A stretch of DNA of 64,000 bases from Symbiodinium sp. CCMP2592 (GCA_905221615.1 CAJNDT010003447.1:160001-224000); one strand, 5' to 3'; shown: positions 35,400 to 48,700, counted from the stretch's first letter. Numbers and translations: made by a program. The notes: generated by a model not told the origin, from the letters alone.

Positions 35400-37280
35400 C
35401 GTGTCTAGTGCCTGAGGGGATTTGCGGTAGTCGACGTTGAAGGCTGTCGGGAATTATGATTTAGGTTTTTTGACACTCACTCTCGGACAAGCCTGGCCTT
35501 TGATTTAGGTTAAGGGTCCTGGGCTGTGGCGTGGGCTAGCATATGTGCTTAGGGTGCAATGTTTAGCAGGGACCGGGAGGTACATCTGAGCTGACGGGCT
35601 GTCTGGAGTGTGCCCGAGCAACCCTCCAGGGCTTAGCTTTGACGGCGGGATTCTTAGGGTGTGCTCGGGGTAGACCGTGTAAGAAGGCTTATAGTTCAAG
35701 GCTGAATTGTGCTCTGCAGCGCTTCCCCGCTTAGGCAACCTCCAAAACTGAGTGCTGGGCCGATTCCCATGTGCTTGTTTGAGATGGCCTCCAAGACGGC
35801 AGAAGCCATATGCCAGGTCAAACACTTCACTCTGCAAGCGCGAACGTCCGGCTAGCCCATGGAGAGACCCTCCCAAGACAACGAAAGTATCAACATACGA
35901 GAGACGTGCTTTCATTCCTTTCTCCGTTGTACTTGGCAGGCTGACTGCTGAAGATTTGAACATCCTCTGAAGACTCTGAGGCTTTTCGCACGTGTGTTCG
36001 AGCGGCTTCGGGTCTCGGGTGTGTAGGCTTCACCGGGATTCGGGGTTTAGACTTTATGTAGAGTCAAACTTCGCGGGCGCGCTTCCCATCCAGTCGATAA
36101 CCTGACTGACTGAAAACTCCCCACTGTCGAGGAATCTATAGACTGGGAGATCTGAGCTGTGAGATGAGGAAAGTAGAATGCAATGACGCTGCCGCCTTTC
36201 CACTTTCGGACCTGAACTCAAGATCCGAATTCCGAAAAGCCATGCGAACCTGAAGTTCCCAAGCCTTGAACTGTAAGCCCGGTCGGAGTTCAATTCCGGC
36301 CGCCCCCTGCCTGTGACCCTGGAATGCAAGTGTCGCATGCCTCGGGCTAAGGGTGTTCTGAAAGGCTTTGGATTTAGGTGGGATGCCAGGTTTTGGCGTA
36401 GGCTGTCTTGACAGACTCAGAGGGTGAAGGACTCCCGACTTCTTGGGCGGTTATTCTGGTCTAAGAGCAACCCAGCTGCTCTCGTAAGCCAGCTTCGCTT
36501 TTCGTGGAGGGGATCTGCACTGTAAACGCCCCACTACTCGTCGTTACATTGAAGAACGGGACCAAAACCAAACAAAGTTTTAATGGGGTTGCTGCTGGTG
36601 GCATCTAGGTTCTTGTAGAACTTAAACATGGCTGGGATCGGCAAGCTGGTTTTTTGGCACCTGAATTTGGTCGTGGAGAGTTAATTCTCGGCTGTCCCAG
36701 AACAGCAAACTAACGGCAAATCGTGCTGCTGTGGGGCCTTGAAGGTTCACGGTCTGAGGTTGAGAGGTGCGGGTTGTGTATGGGCGATGAGCCAGCCCAT
36801 CTATCAGGGTTCGAGCGCAGGCAGCGTCCTGGTTCCTGAGTGGCATTGCGAAAGAAACAACTGGAATCAGAATCAGATTTTCAAGCTCTGGCCTTGTCAG
36901 CGTTTCTGCAGACTACAGCGCACTGCATGAGCAAATTCGATACCTCTGGCTGTATATGCTAGGTGACAAAGGGTAAGGCGCATTGAATAAGTTCGGAGTA
37001 CGGAATATCAGCACATGGCCTAAGCATTTCTTGACAGTCGCTGGCAATGCGACACTTTCACACGGAGGCATCGCAACTCAAAAACGGCACCGCTGACGAG
37101 CAAGCCAGACTCACGAGCACTTCCGATGTTTGACTCTCTGACGACTTTCGCTTTAGCTGCAGGACGTTCAAGCTATGAGGAAAACGGAAGTCTGCCATTA
37201 GCTGTTCGGTGCAGTGTCCCTCATGTCAGCATGCCCTGTTTCACGGTTTGGGACTTCAGGAACAACTTGACAGCTGCAAG
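35400..37280. other. spacer or introns, no firm gene
   Basis: A minus frame at 35505-35963 contains RLSYVDTFVVLGGSLHGLAG, which looks protein-like, but no partner motif or splice context supports it. The remainder shows short frames on both strands and recurrent GGTTTAGG words. Confidence 0.3.
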
Positions 37281-37466
37281 TCGCTCAAGCCCACGCGCCT
37301 CCCGTACCTTGAGCCCTTAACCGAGTGCACCAAAGGCAGCGCATCTGCAATCCCTGTAAAACCCTTAAACAGTGACATGAGCAGTTCCTGGGGGTCAAAC
37401 CGTACTGCGCCCGATGACATTGTCCAGGCCTTCTTGCGAGGTTTTCTTTATGCTATCAATGCTTAA
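37281..37466 (+). CDS. possible terminal exon, unknown
   Basis: The frame reads LKPTRLPYLEPLTECTKGSA and ends APDDIVQAFLRGFLYAINA before a stop. It is plausible coding sequence without a recognisable domain or a confirmed upstream exon. Confidence 0.25.
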   Translation, partial: SLKPTRLPYLEPLTECTKGSASAIPVKPLNSDMSSSWGSNRTAPDDIVQAFLRGFLYAINA

Positions 37467-38551
37467 CAGCGTATCGCAGTGTTCGAGAAAAAGCGTGTGC
37501 ACTGTCCGGGTCCGGATTGTGTAGGGCTGCCTGAGTGGGGCCAGCAGAAGCCACAGACTAGGTGACTAGGTCGACTAGGTGAAGTACGAAGCCGTTGAGA
37601 ATCTCCATTCTGCGCACTGGGGAGCGAGGAGGCCACCACGTTCTGAAGCCTAAGCCCTAGTTGGGCGGGGGCTGAAGGTTCGAACAAGCTTGTCTTGAGC
37701 TAGCAAGCCTCTCGGAGGCAACGCCCCTTATCGCTTAGTCCTCTTGGCAGCTACTTCCCAAGTTTCTGGTTACCGGAGCTGGACCCTTGCTCTTGCTCGT
37801 TGCTGTGGCGCTGTGTGCTGTGATTCGAAGCCAGACCACGAGAGCCTTTTTCTGATGGTTTTGGCTGGGAGGCAAGGTCGATCAACTAGACATCCCTTCC
37901 ATTTCTATAGATCTAAAGGCGGAATCCCTGAACCGCTTGTTCAGACCTGGTCCGGCATGTAATCCCTGAACCTGCCAAGCGAAGCAAAACACACCGAAGA
38001 CGACGAACCCGAAATTGGAATTATCCCACACGCTGAAACCCAACTCGATACTACATGCCTGGAAGCTCATAGAGGTCTCCATCGGGCCCTCGGAGAACAG
38101 CGAAGGCCTCATCTTTGGAGTGCAGCAAACTCCGCGGGGTCAGGGGGTGAGGTTGTGTACTGCTTGCCTGCCTTCTTCAACAACTCAACTCTCTTATGAT
38201 CCGAACCGCAACCCTCATCACTCCTATGATTGGTGCCGCCTTTGTTTCAAAGCATTCCCGATCCTTCTCTGCCATCCCTGAAGATGTTGTATACTTCTCC
38301 TTCTCGCCGTGCCTTGTTTGGTTGATTCAGGTGCGGCGTCGCAATCGCACGAAGTAAAATTGAAGTAACAACGATGCATACCAGGCATCGGAACTTCAAG
38401 CTAGTGACGCGTTAAGAGCTGAGCCACCAGCCATGAAATACAATCGGCTGACATCTGAAACCATGATAAATCATGAACCTCAATTCCAAAGGCCCTTGAA
38501 CTTGAAACCATTTTTCGAACTTGTGACATAGCAGTTCGACGAAAGAGTTAG

Positions 38552-38742
38552 GCATTATCGGGACTGGCTTTGTGCGGCTGGACACAAAGTTCAACAGGAG
38601 CAACCTGGTGCAAGAGCTGAGGGCTAGGCGTTCTCGCTCACATCTGGCATCGGTTCTGGGACAGGAGGTGGACTGGCGGCAGGCAGCACGAAAGATTCCG
38701 CTTAGGAATGTTAGGATTTGCGGGTTGGGGCCTCCAAGCTGA
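38552..38742 (+). CDS. terminal exon of a basic protein, unknown
   Basis: Starts after TTAG with phase 1 and reads IIGTGFVRLDTKFNRSNLVQ, then ELRARRSRSHLASVLGQEVD, then WRQAARKIPLRNVRI before a TGA. It is rich in Arg and helix-forming. An antisense frame of 122 codons overlaps it, but its composition is less protein-like. The family is unknown. Confidence 0.35.
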
Positions 38743-38925
38743 TCTTGGCAGAAAACCCTCGCTTGCCCTTTTTTTGACACTCACACTCTCGCTTGCCCTT
38801 TGAAGATGCTACTCTGGCATCGGTGTCCTAGTTTCTTGTCACTACCAGCTGTGCCCTTCCTGCGGGTTCCCATGCCAGGTGTGAGCCATTTGATGCAGTA
38901 CTGGATAAGGTAAATGTAAGGTCAG

Positions 38926-38941
38926 CAGCAGCAGCAGCAGC
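38926..38941. repeat. (CAG)n short triplet repeat
   Basis: Five CAG triplets followed by CGTCGTTGTCGT words. Confidence 0.8.
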
Positions 38942-39272
38942 AGTCGTCGTTGTCGTGGCGGTAGTGGTATGAGAACCTGAGCCGCGTTAGCCTCATCGTC
39001 GAGTCGTGCAGTCGCAGGCCTAGTTGTCGTGTTAGCAAAGAGGGCAGCAACATCCCCAGCAACATCACACACACACACACAAGCGCACAACAACCATCAT
39101 TCATACCTGAATCACGAGGCACCTAATTACAAACCATATACTTGTTAAAAAATCTGCTTGATCACAAAATCCCAACCGGCCTCGGTGGAGGAGGAGAGGG
39201 CGGCGCTGCCTCAGAAGCCGACCCGTGTTGCTGTCTGCCAGCGCAGTCACGACTATCTTTCATGTAGCCAAG

Positions 39273-39398
39273 GTCGTGGTCACAGTGCTTGTCGCAGTAA
39301 CACCACAGGAGTTTTCGACGCTGCACCAGAATTCATCCGACGATGTTGACTTTGACGGATTGGGCCTCAACAGTCTTAGTCTTGTTCATCTTGTATAG
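39273..39398 (+). CDS. possible terminal exon, unknown
   Basis: Starts after AG with GTCGTGG and reads VVVTVLVAVTPQEFSTLHQN, then SSDDVDFDGLGLNSL before TAG. An upstream frame (SVEEERAALPQKPTRVAVCQ, about 39180-39240) may belong with it. No domain is recognised. Confidence 0.25.
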   Translation, partial: VVVTVLVAVTPQEFSTLHQNSSDDVDFDGLGLNSLSLVHLV

Positions 39399-39533
39399 GA
39401 ACCTGACCTGCAAGCGACCAAGACATTTCCCCTATGTCAGCACGATCGAAGCTGACCTGTCATCTAGACCCCTTACCCTGGGGAGTTTCGATTTCAATGA
39501 CTCAAAAGATACTCGGACTCTCCGGCCAGGTAC

Positions 39534-39736
39534 GCGCTGCACGCCGTCGAGAATGCGGTGCGCTGCTGCCTGGATTTGGGGGATTGATCGAAGTTAGGGG
39601 TTTCGGGCTAGCCCGAGCTGCAGAAGGGGGATTCGGGTGGAGGGGTTCTAGGTGTAGCGGTGCTGAACTTCGCATGCAACGCTCAGGGAAGGTGCAGCGT
39701 TTCTCGAGTCGCTCTGCTAATTTGCGAAGCTCTGAC
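39534..39736 (-). CDS. two minus-strand exons, unknown
   Basis: Exon starting at 39736 (SELRKLAERLEKRCTFPERC, coiled-coil-like) and exon 39534-39569 (AAAHRILDGVQR, GT donor). Both follow AG and start with G. The product is unknown. Confidence 0.3.
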
Positions 39737-39849
39737 CTCAGGCTCCAGAATACACTGCTTGGTCCGCTGGATGAATGGCTTCTTGGTTTAAGGTTCAGGT
39801 GTGAAGGTCTGTTGACCTGGGAGACAACCGCTGAACACATGTGCCACAT

Positions 39850-40640
39850 AACATTAAACTAGTTTGTGCCCTAAGTCTGAAGACGCAACATCTAACAAGT
39901 GATCCGACTAGACTATATCATACCCCAAATAGCCGTAACTCTACATCGTGCCGTCGGAAAGACTTGTGTCGGACTAACTACGAGCACTCCCTCCCAAAGA
40001 AGTGTCAATGACAGAACCAACGAATAGAAACCCCAGGTGGAAAAATGTGATCATGACACAAGACCTAACGGAAGCCGTTCCAAAACATCCGTGACAGAAC
40101 AGAAGAGCACCAGCAGTCCCCGGAAAGTGTCTATGACAGGCTCATGCTGCACAAACCTCTTTTTCAGCTTCGGCTTCAGGTAAGGCTGCAGCATGTCATG
40201 AATACACCTGATCTGTTTGAACCGGTGCCCCCATCTCGTTGCGCTATTCGACAAAGTTCCTAGAACAACACATGCTGCAAGTGGCGATCTCGTTTTAGAC
40301 AACTATACTCTAAAGTAAATGAAAGCCGCCGCTCAATATACATATACATCGTATTTATATACAACACATGTACATAGGCATAGACATGTACATAGTTTAA
40401 CTATGCATTCGATTGCGCATATCATATTCTACTGTATGGTGTACTGCCATGTGCTGCAAGTCCATGAACAGCGTTTGGCAACTTGGGGCCTCAGCGAGGC
40501 GAGGAACCTCAGACCGGAGCCTCGCCACAGCGTCCTGGACCTCCCGGGCCCCAGAAGCCGGATCAGGTTTCTTTCCCTCCTACCTAGCGAGGACGAAGCC
40601 CTACGAAGCCCGCATTGCGGGGTAGATCAGGGTTTGAAGC
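39850..40640. other. spacer, no gene seen
   Basis: Short frames only. Confidence 0.3.
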
Positions 40641-40780
40641 TCAAAGGCTTAGGGATTAGGTTTAGCCTTCGGGGTTTGAGGGTTTAGGGTCTCCACGAAG
40701 GCTTTGTTTGGCCCTGCATCTCAGACCCTGGGTTTTGGGGTTTAGGGTAGGGTTTCAAGGTACGGTTTACAGGGATGCGC
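40641..40780 (+). repeat. degenerate telomere-like heptads
   Basis: GGTTTAG, GGGTTTGAGGGTTTAGGG and GGGGTTTAGGGTAGGGTTTC occur close together. The heptad TTTAGGG is the telomere unit of plants and of dinoflagellates. This is an interstitial, degenerate cluster and no chromosome end is implied. A smaller cluster lies at 23313-23345. Confidence 0.5.
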
Positions 40781-41330
40781 ATGGGACTTTGCAAGAGCTC
40801 TGTGGGTTTCCATTTCTTGGGGTTTAAAGGAAGCAATTGAAGCTTTGAGGCAGAGGCATCCTAACACAGGCCCTAAATTTCAGGGTCCTCATTCTAAGGA
40901 CGCTTGGCTCCGAGTTTCAGAAACGCTGAGCAGAAAGCTGCGGTTTGGCTTAGTTTTCCAGGTGAGGCTTTCAGGCCTAAAGGCTTAAGGCTTAGAGTGT
41001 TCGGCATGCCCGGCTAGGCGCTCACACTTGCATCCGGAACTTTCCTATGTGCCCAAAGCCCGAAATACTGATGACAGCGGTGATGACAGCAGAGGCTGGT
41101 GGCGACGGTGGTGAGGGATTGTGGGATGACTGTAGCGGCTGGAAGCCTCGGTGTCAATTTCGCAGCGATAGTAGGAGTGCCACTGACGACAATGATTGCA
41201 ACGAGGACTTCTACTGTCAGAACCCCACGGTCTTTTCTTTCGGAATCCGCCTCCGAGAGTAGCCGTCGCTGCTCCTGCAAGGCGCTTCTCCCAGAGCCCT
41301 AGAATACACATGACAATTGGTTCGCCAGCG

Positions 41331-42171
41331 ACATGACCACTTTAATTAGAGCGACTTTGCTTTGTTTGCTCTTGGGTGTATGTGGACTGCCTCGTTTCCT
41401 GCAGTTGCCCTCCTTGATGGGGGACGGTACCACACTTTCGTCGGCACTGTCCCATCGCACAGAAGTCGCACTGTGAAGTTCTGCCACATCGCAGGAGATG
41501 GCCTTTCCATTGGCCCTGGCTGGAGGTGGCCCTGGGAACATGGCAGTAGCGAGAGTCTTTGCTCCGTGCCGGCGTCCCTTGTTTAGTACTTTTTTGACAG
41601 ATTATGTCGGCAACCGCTTCTGGGTCTGTGAAGTGGGCTGTCTTGCCAGGTCTTGTGGGGGCGGGCCCATGGAGATTCACGTGGTGCCGGTCGCTTGCTC
41701 CGCCTTGTGTGGGGCCACATGACGTTTTCGGAGCCCTGCGCCCCGTTTGCGTCTTAACCCTTCACAGAGTGGAGATTGGGCTGGTGCCCTTCCTAATTCT
41801 GCCAAGGGACTTCCTCACTCACTCCTGCCGCAGGTCCTGGTATGACCTTCGCATTCCCTTTGTGCCATCTCGCTCCCTTCGGCTGGCTGTGCTGTACAGT
41901 AGAAGTGTAGTTTGTTGCCACAAGAAAAGCTTGCATGCAGCATTCCCCGAGCAGCTTTCTACTCGAAGCGCAGAAGCTGCTCGAAATGCTGTACATCGAT
42001 GCCCTCAGCCACACTGCCTACAAACGTGACGTCACGAAAACCCCTAATGCCACGGTGGGTCGCGGGTCACGCGCTAGACGGACACACACCCCTGAACCGA
42101 TCACTCGGTCCTATAAAGACCGCTGCGCCCCTTCAATTTTAAAACAAAAACCTGATGCCTCTCGGGCATGA
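41331..42171. other. region open in many frames, unassigned
   Basis: The plus strand begins MTTLIRATLLCLLLGVCGLP (signal-peptide-like, from 41331), and a later plus frame reads LLEAQKLLEMLYIDALSHTA (about 41955-42015). Minus frames of 80-112 codons overlap. GC-rich base composition lowers stop frequency, so the open frames alone prove little. A minus frame (CDVAELHSATSVRWDSADES, about 41405-41485) also looks protein-like. A real exon is likely somewhere here, but I cannot fix its strand. Confidence 0.3.
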
Positions 42172-43120
42172 TGCGCTGAATCCTCCACGGCGCGAAGCCT
42201 TAGAAGACACGGGTTTGAGGCTGGGGTCGAGGATCCAAGGTCTTGGGTCTTTGGGTCAAAAACTCAGCAAGAGCCAAGGCAACAGTAAAATAATTTTGTT
42301 TTCAAAAACCTGCGGAGAGCTGGTACTAGGGGACATCTACTTCATGCTAGTTGCAAGCTACAGTGGATGCTGTGCTACAGTTTCACCTGTTAAAAGTGCT
42401 CCGACAAGCACTGTTTCACGTCAGCCACAACACTGAGAACAAACATGGGTTTTTTGCCTCCTGCATAACAGTTTGTTAAGGAAAATGATTTTGCAAATGA
42501 CCAACAGGATACGAGCAATACTATACAACACGAACTGTCGTGACAATGCTTCTGTCAATGCACGGACACGCAATCATTGTCAATGGTCAGCGGCAGTCAT
42601 CAGTTTTCTGCAGAGAAGGACATTGCAGAAAAGGACATTGTAAAGGCCTGCATTTTGCGGGTTTAGTCAAAGTAGCTGTTCCATATTACATTATGATCAT
42701 ATACGACTACGACTTTCAATCAAGCACTAACAGTATAACAACATTCATACGAAAATCGGTGATCGACATACCCATGTAGCGAAATGGACTTGAAGGTGCT
42801 CTTTTTTTGAACCTTGCGCCATAAGTCAGCAATCAGACATCGCTGCACAAATCGTCTCAAACTCTGCAAACGGTCTCTCCCTCTCTTTCTCTCATTCCGT
42901 CTCCCCTCCTGGCCTCCGCCCTGCCCTTAGAGAGTCTTGTGGCGGTGGTTGGAGTTCGTCCAAGCTTCCGAGTGGTGGCAGGAAGAAATGAGGATGAAGG
43001 TCTAGGAGCGGAAGCTGGCTTCGGCGGTATGAATGGCGGTATGAATTTCGGGCCTGCATCGCCTCAGACACATCAGGGGCCTAAGGGGAACTGAGTGTGT
43101 AGAGTGTACGCTGTGCCCGC
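42172..43120. other. spacer with one plus frame of note
   Basis: A plus frame ending near 43094 contains NEDEGLGAEAGFGGMNGGMN, possibly a Gly/Met-rich C-terminus. Nothing else was seen. Confidence 0.2.
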
Positions 43121-43387
43121 ATCGCTGGGGTGCTGTTGAAGCTTAGACTTGACAAGAATGCAGTCCACTCTGCAGAAGTACTCGTCTAGGTTTAGCCAGC
43201 CCCCCTGGCATGGGAAGCATAGCATCGGTTTGCTTGACTCAAACTGCGACAGGTCAGGTGCAAAACACATTTTTGCTTAACTATCTCGTCAAATCCTCGC
43301 CAACCTTCGGGGTCTCGGCCTTCTCGAAGTTCAGGAGCGAAGGTCTACTTTTACTGCAAGGTACACAAGTTTTGCGGGCATCCAAAC
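43121..43387 (-). CDS. two minus-strand exons, unknown
   Basis: Exon 43315-43387 (GLDARKTCVPCSKSRPSLLN...) ends AAG at a GT donor. Exon 43121-43204 (GGWLNLDEYFCRVDCILVKS...) follows in phase 0 and ends at a GC donor. Cys residues recur. No family is recognised. Confidence 0.35.
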
Positions 43388-44054
43388 CTGCAGCTTGCTC
43401 GCTATCAACATTAGCAACACGTGGGATCTTGACAGAAGGCCGCTTCAGGCAGACTCTGCTCTTTTTCATCTTCCGCGTGATGGAATGCAATTTCATGCGC
43501 CAGGCAGAATCATTAAGAGAGCGAGATCGGCTGAACCTACACATCACGTAACTGCTTCAGCGGAACAGCTACCTGATGCCAACGATCCATGCCCCGAGCA
43601 GTCAACAACTAGCTGAGTTTCGCAACACAACCGGCTTACAGTGACCTGCACGTTCCAGGAATAGGTTATCTAGCAACAAACAACTAATCACCATGGGTGA
43701 TGACATACTACCGTGCATTGTGTTGACGCCAGCTGTTGAACAGAAAAAACAGACACAGCTTAAGTCTGGGTAAATGGGTAGGTATGCCGCGTTTAGCTCC
43801 TGCTTCTGAATGCTTGCATTGCCGGATCTCTGCTGTTCATACAGATGGAGCGACGGGATCCTCTTCCACAGCTGACAAGGGCCTTGGAGTTCAGGATTTA
43901 TTCCCTGGGGCATGGCGCTGGCGACACTTTTTGCACACCAGCTCGGGGACAGACGATAGCAGAAACTCTAGTCGCAGGAGTTCAGCTTGGGGCAATAGCA
44001 GTTACACGACTGCAGTGTGCTGCAGCCACTGGAGATGTATGTTTAGGGGTTAGT

Positions 44055-44326
44055 GATCAGTGTTTAAGGTCCGCACCCCGAGGGTGGGCCAGCTGCTCTC
44101 CGACCCTCTTGTGGCGTTGCTGTGTAGGTGGCTATCCTTTGAGTTTAGGGATCGTAAGGAAAACTTGCTTTGGACTGCTCCATCTCCGTGGACTTGTGAT
44201 TCGGGCGAGGGCTCAGGCGGCGGATACCGTGGGGATTGTCAGCTTGTGGAAATCCTTGCCGCTCCATCACACAGCCCATTGGGCATAGCCTCTACAACAA
44301 ACCGCGGCCCCTCTCCAGGGATGTGA
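44055..44326 (+). CDS. possible exon, unknown
   Basis: The frame reads RTPRVGQLLSDPLVALLCRW, then LSFEFRDRKENLLWTAPSPW, then CDSGEGSGGGYRGDCQLVEI. It is fairly protein-like, but a second plus frame is open as well. Confidence 0.25.
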
Positions 44327-44534
44327 GCTTATTGCTGAAAGGGTAGGGCATCGTGAGGCCCTGAACTCCATACCGACAGTCTCCCTCGCTTCCCAAAACT
44401 TGGCCTGAACGGAGACGACGAAACCCAAAGATAGCAGAAAAAACAAGGGAACTTGGACCGGAGGACCTCTGCCCTACTGTTTCATCTCGGAAAGGCCTCA
44501 GAACAGCTGGGGGCTCAACACTCGTCTTCGGCAT

Positions 44535-45283
44535 TGTTGTACTAGGATTACTGGGGTGGTGACGGTCAGGGTTCAGCTCGTTTCAAGATATCTCTGCATA
44601 TGATGTATTGTGATGTGTTTTTGGCATACAAGTACCCGAAAACGGGAGGCTCCCATCTAGCGTGTTGATTCTTTTTGATTCTGGGATGTGCACACTGACC
44701 CCAATACTTCAAAAGAGTCTAGCAGACGCAACCCAACAGGCTCCGTAGATACTAAAAACATATACCCAGCTCCAAGAAAGGCAAGATCCGACTGAAAACC
44801 CTGGGTTTTATTCATCCTTCCGATGTCTATGCAAAAAACCTTTAATCGCAAAATGCATCTATAATATTGCGCCTGAGCTCTGTTAGCCTAGCTACTCCCG
44901 GATTTGGGACAACAAAACCCTCACGCCGAACACCCTCCCTCAGTCGGATCAACAGGGCTCCTGCGCATTTGGGCTTTCACAGGCTTGGTTGAGGACTGTT
45001 GGGGCTTTTGACGGCATCCCGGGCTAAAGCTGACTGGTATACGGATGATGTCTTGGGGGACGATTTCTCTAGCCCAAAACACCGGACTATTGGGTGGGGT
45101 GTCCGGATACTTAGTAGAAGCTTTAGCTTTGAGATTTGAAGGTTCAGGTCAACGCACCGACGGAATCAGGTTTGCAGCCGCAGGCTCGGACGGTGCTTGC
45201 ATCGTTTTCACGATGAACCATAAACAGATGAGCTGCTGAAATACTGATCTATTCTCTGTGTCTAGCTATCTATCTATCTATCC

Positions 45284-45321
<38 letters not shown>

Positions 45322-45766
45322 AAATACACACACACAGAGAGAATCGAAATCGGACTTATTACTCTTTCGAGGTGCCTTCGGTACCGGACTCGGGGTGAGG
45401 GGTAGGCCAAATTATTGGGGCCCTTTTTGAAGCCCCGAGCTGTTGCTTACACTAGGTCTTCTGAAATAATCCCAATTAGTCAGGCGGCAAGCCGGAAAAA
45501 CGATCACACATCTTGGGAGCACCCTGACAAAAGAAGCTGCCGCCAGGTTGTTGGGAGCTTCTGACCTACGGACGGAGTCATGTTGAACAGCATAGCCCTC
45601 GTTTCATCGAGAACCCTCCGAAGCTGCAAACCTGAAAAGGCCAACGTCAAGGCTGCAATCAAGATGTAAGATCTTGGGTTGATGTTGACAGGATTTGACA
45701 GGTGTGCAGGGCCCCCTGCAGACGCAACTTTGAGGGAGTTGTGGCTTGGCGTCCTTTGCCATCGGC
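44535..45766. other. spacer with TA/TG microsatellite at 45261-45345
   Basis: (TCTA)n, (TA)n, (TG)n and (CA)n tracts. The 3' flank of the minus-strand Y14 gene begins at its right end. Confidence 0.5.
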
Positions 45767-48700
45767 TTATCGGCGCTTCTTCTTGCTTCCCGGCTTCGCG
45801 AAGGCCCAGCTCACATCCAACTTGTGGTCCAAGAGGCTGTTGCCGTCCATGGCCTGGAGAGCAGTCGAGGAGTCGTGCCTTTACGGCCCAGGTGCTACCG
45901 GCATAGCCTGTGAAACATGCCGCTTGGTGTTGTCATGCTAAGACGGAGAAAAACACCACGCTCGGTCACTTCGAAAGCTTCGCCTTGCTAAAGCATAGAA
46001 GACGAGTCCAAGGTGCAGACTACGAAGGAACAAGGAGTCTGTCTACTCACCGTAAGATCAGGATCCTTCACCCGTCCATGTGCGATTCCAATATGAAGCA
46101 GGCTACTGGCACAGCAAAAAAATTCACTGCTAGCCATCCGAAAAAGATACTACAATGGTGACATGGCTTACCTTGCTGAGAACCCTAGCGGCTTGGAGCA
46201 GTCCAGGCCAGAACGTTCTTTCGGCATGGGCAGAGCACGACAATTGCCTTGATGGCTGCGTCTGCTTCCTGCTTGTTCTCGTACTCAATGAAGGCGTAGC
46301 CCTTGACGAAGCCTCGAACACTCGAACCCTCAGCGAACATGCGATGTGGATGAGGCTCGAAACCCAAGGCCCATTCGTACACCTGCAACTCCCGAAACCT
46401 GTCCAACTCGGGGCTTCTCCTCGGAGGAGTTCGGTATTGTGCTACGCTTCTCCAATACATATACACATATACATAGACATAGTCTTTGCAAACATGAGGA
46501 TGGTAGTAGCGATGACGACCGTCATCGTCGCGTAAACTGAAAGCCGCATCGAGCATGGCTACGAGAACAGCAATGTCAAACGCGCTTGTACGCCACGTTA
46601 AGTGAAAGGTACTTCTATGAAACAGAATTCGGAATCACACAATCCACAGAAACATGCAGGTACTGCTGGCCACGATGGCCAGCAGCATCAACTAAACAAC
46701 GGAAACCAATTTCTAGGTTGTGGGTTCACGGTTCACAATCATCACAAGTCCTACCTCCCAATCTCCCTTGACGGAAAACGCGCGCGCACATGCACGCGCG
46801 CACACACGCACAGTCACACCCGCAAAAAACCCACGCACATGCCCACTTTCACACGCACTCGTGCAGATAGATGACAAGAGCAAGAACAAAACTTCTGTCA
46901 TATCTAATGTGCCGCAATTCGTGCTGATCTTCTTTCTGAGCTTGCCAGGTTTGGTTGGTGCATTCCAAAGTGTTCGAGAAGGAGCCACGAGGAGGCCAAC
47001 TTTCGCCCTGGAGACAAGATTGGGTATGCAAACCAACGGCCCCAGAGGTCCAGAACCCCCATGCACCACCCACTAGGTCAGCTCAAGAAACCGGTCCGGC
47101 GATCCAAGTTGAGGTGCAAGTTCCTGGGCAAGGCTTAGGAAGCAATGCAACCAGCTTCCGGGCTCGGATCCCAGCTTCGTCTTAATGTTTGAAAGCTTGC
47201 GGGCTTCACATTACAACCTTGTAGGATTTGAACGCCTCTGAGCTTTCTCAACGGCACTCGGGAACTCAGAAGAATCTGCGGCCAGGTTGAAGGCAAGCTT
47301 GCATTTGTGCCTGAGCAAAGCGTTTTGCTGATCAAGCGGATTTCGAAAAGGATCGAAGCATTTGCAAACCGAGGTCTGCTTGTCAGCACGGGCACCTGCA
47401 AGCGACGCCTCCAGACCGTGCCCTCTGCGACCTTATGCCTACAACTCTCGTCCCGTTAGCCTGGGCCACGTGAACCCTGAGCTGAACCCTACATTGTACA
47501 TGCACCGTTGCACCAAGCTTCTTGATGTCTCCGTACTCTGAAAAAGCTTCGAAGATGTCATCTTCCTGTGCCTCCTCGTGGACACCGGACACCTTGCTTT
47601 CGAATTTGACGTTGGGCTATGGGCATGCAGTTGCCAGGACTTGGGCTTTTAGGATTCGGGCTCGGGACTTCCAGGTTCGACTTCCAGCTCCGAGGCACTT
47701 CAGATGCTACGAGTCTCACACAGACAAAGCACGGTATGCTGCATGGACTTCGGGATCAATTTTGACGGGCGTTAGATGTCAGTGTATAGATTCAAGACCT
47801 TGGCAGGCGAGTAGATTTAGGTGGTGAGTTCCGATTACAACCTTCGGGGTGTCCAGTTCGAGTTCTGTGTATGGACTGGGTGCAACACAGAAGCGGTATG
47901 GGATGCTCGGCCGCAGTGTCCGAGTGTTCTGCTAGGTATCCACATGCACCCATGTACCATGCTGACAGTGATTTCATCGAAACCAGCTCGTGCATGTTGC
48001 CAAACTCCCCCTGTGCTCCAGCCTACCTGCTCAGCAGAAAAACTCCTAAACTGCAACTCTGTACAGCGGCCTGACCAACATGTTGAACCCTCCAATGTCA
48101 TACTTTAGAGCAGATAATGATAAAATGCATGACATACCTGGAAGGCTAACCTCGTGCACGGCCTGCCGCAGCTCCTCAACCTGAAGCGTCAAAGAGCCGC
48201 CGAAGCGCAATAACGACCCAGCCCTCGATGGATCGTGCGGCTCCCGTCTCGTCATCGTCATCGTCCAGCCTCTCGAATTTCCCGGCCTTTCCTGCGTAGC
48301 GATCGTCCTCCTCAGGCTCGAGGCGGAGACTTAGGGTCGCTTAGGGTGCACAGGAAGTGATCCCGGTCCCGACTCAACCAACAGGATTTAGTGGCTCAGA
48401 ACCATCTTCAAGAGCATGCTTGGAAAATGTTCCGGTCGACAAAGCAAGGGCTGGGACTACGGCTGCAGAACGAAAGCACAAACCGAAGATCTTCAACCTC
48501 GCAATTTCATGTCCCTGGCGCGCAAACTCATTCCGGCTGGTCTAGACCTCAACCTCGAACATCACCCCGTAGTCTTCACTTGTGTAGCCGTAGAGCAGCC
48601 GCAGGCCGCAAGCCCAAAGGCTTAAGGGCACTTAAGGGCACTTAAGGGGCTTAAGGCAGGAAGCTGGCAAGCCTCGTCTGAAAGCTTAGAACGGACAAAG

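Noticed and set aside
35505..35963. YVDTFVVLGG, resembling the YxDD box of reverse transcriptases
   Set aside because: The second Asp is Thr, and no other reverse-transcriptase motif lies at the expected distances.
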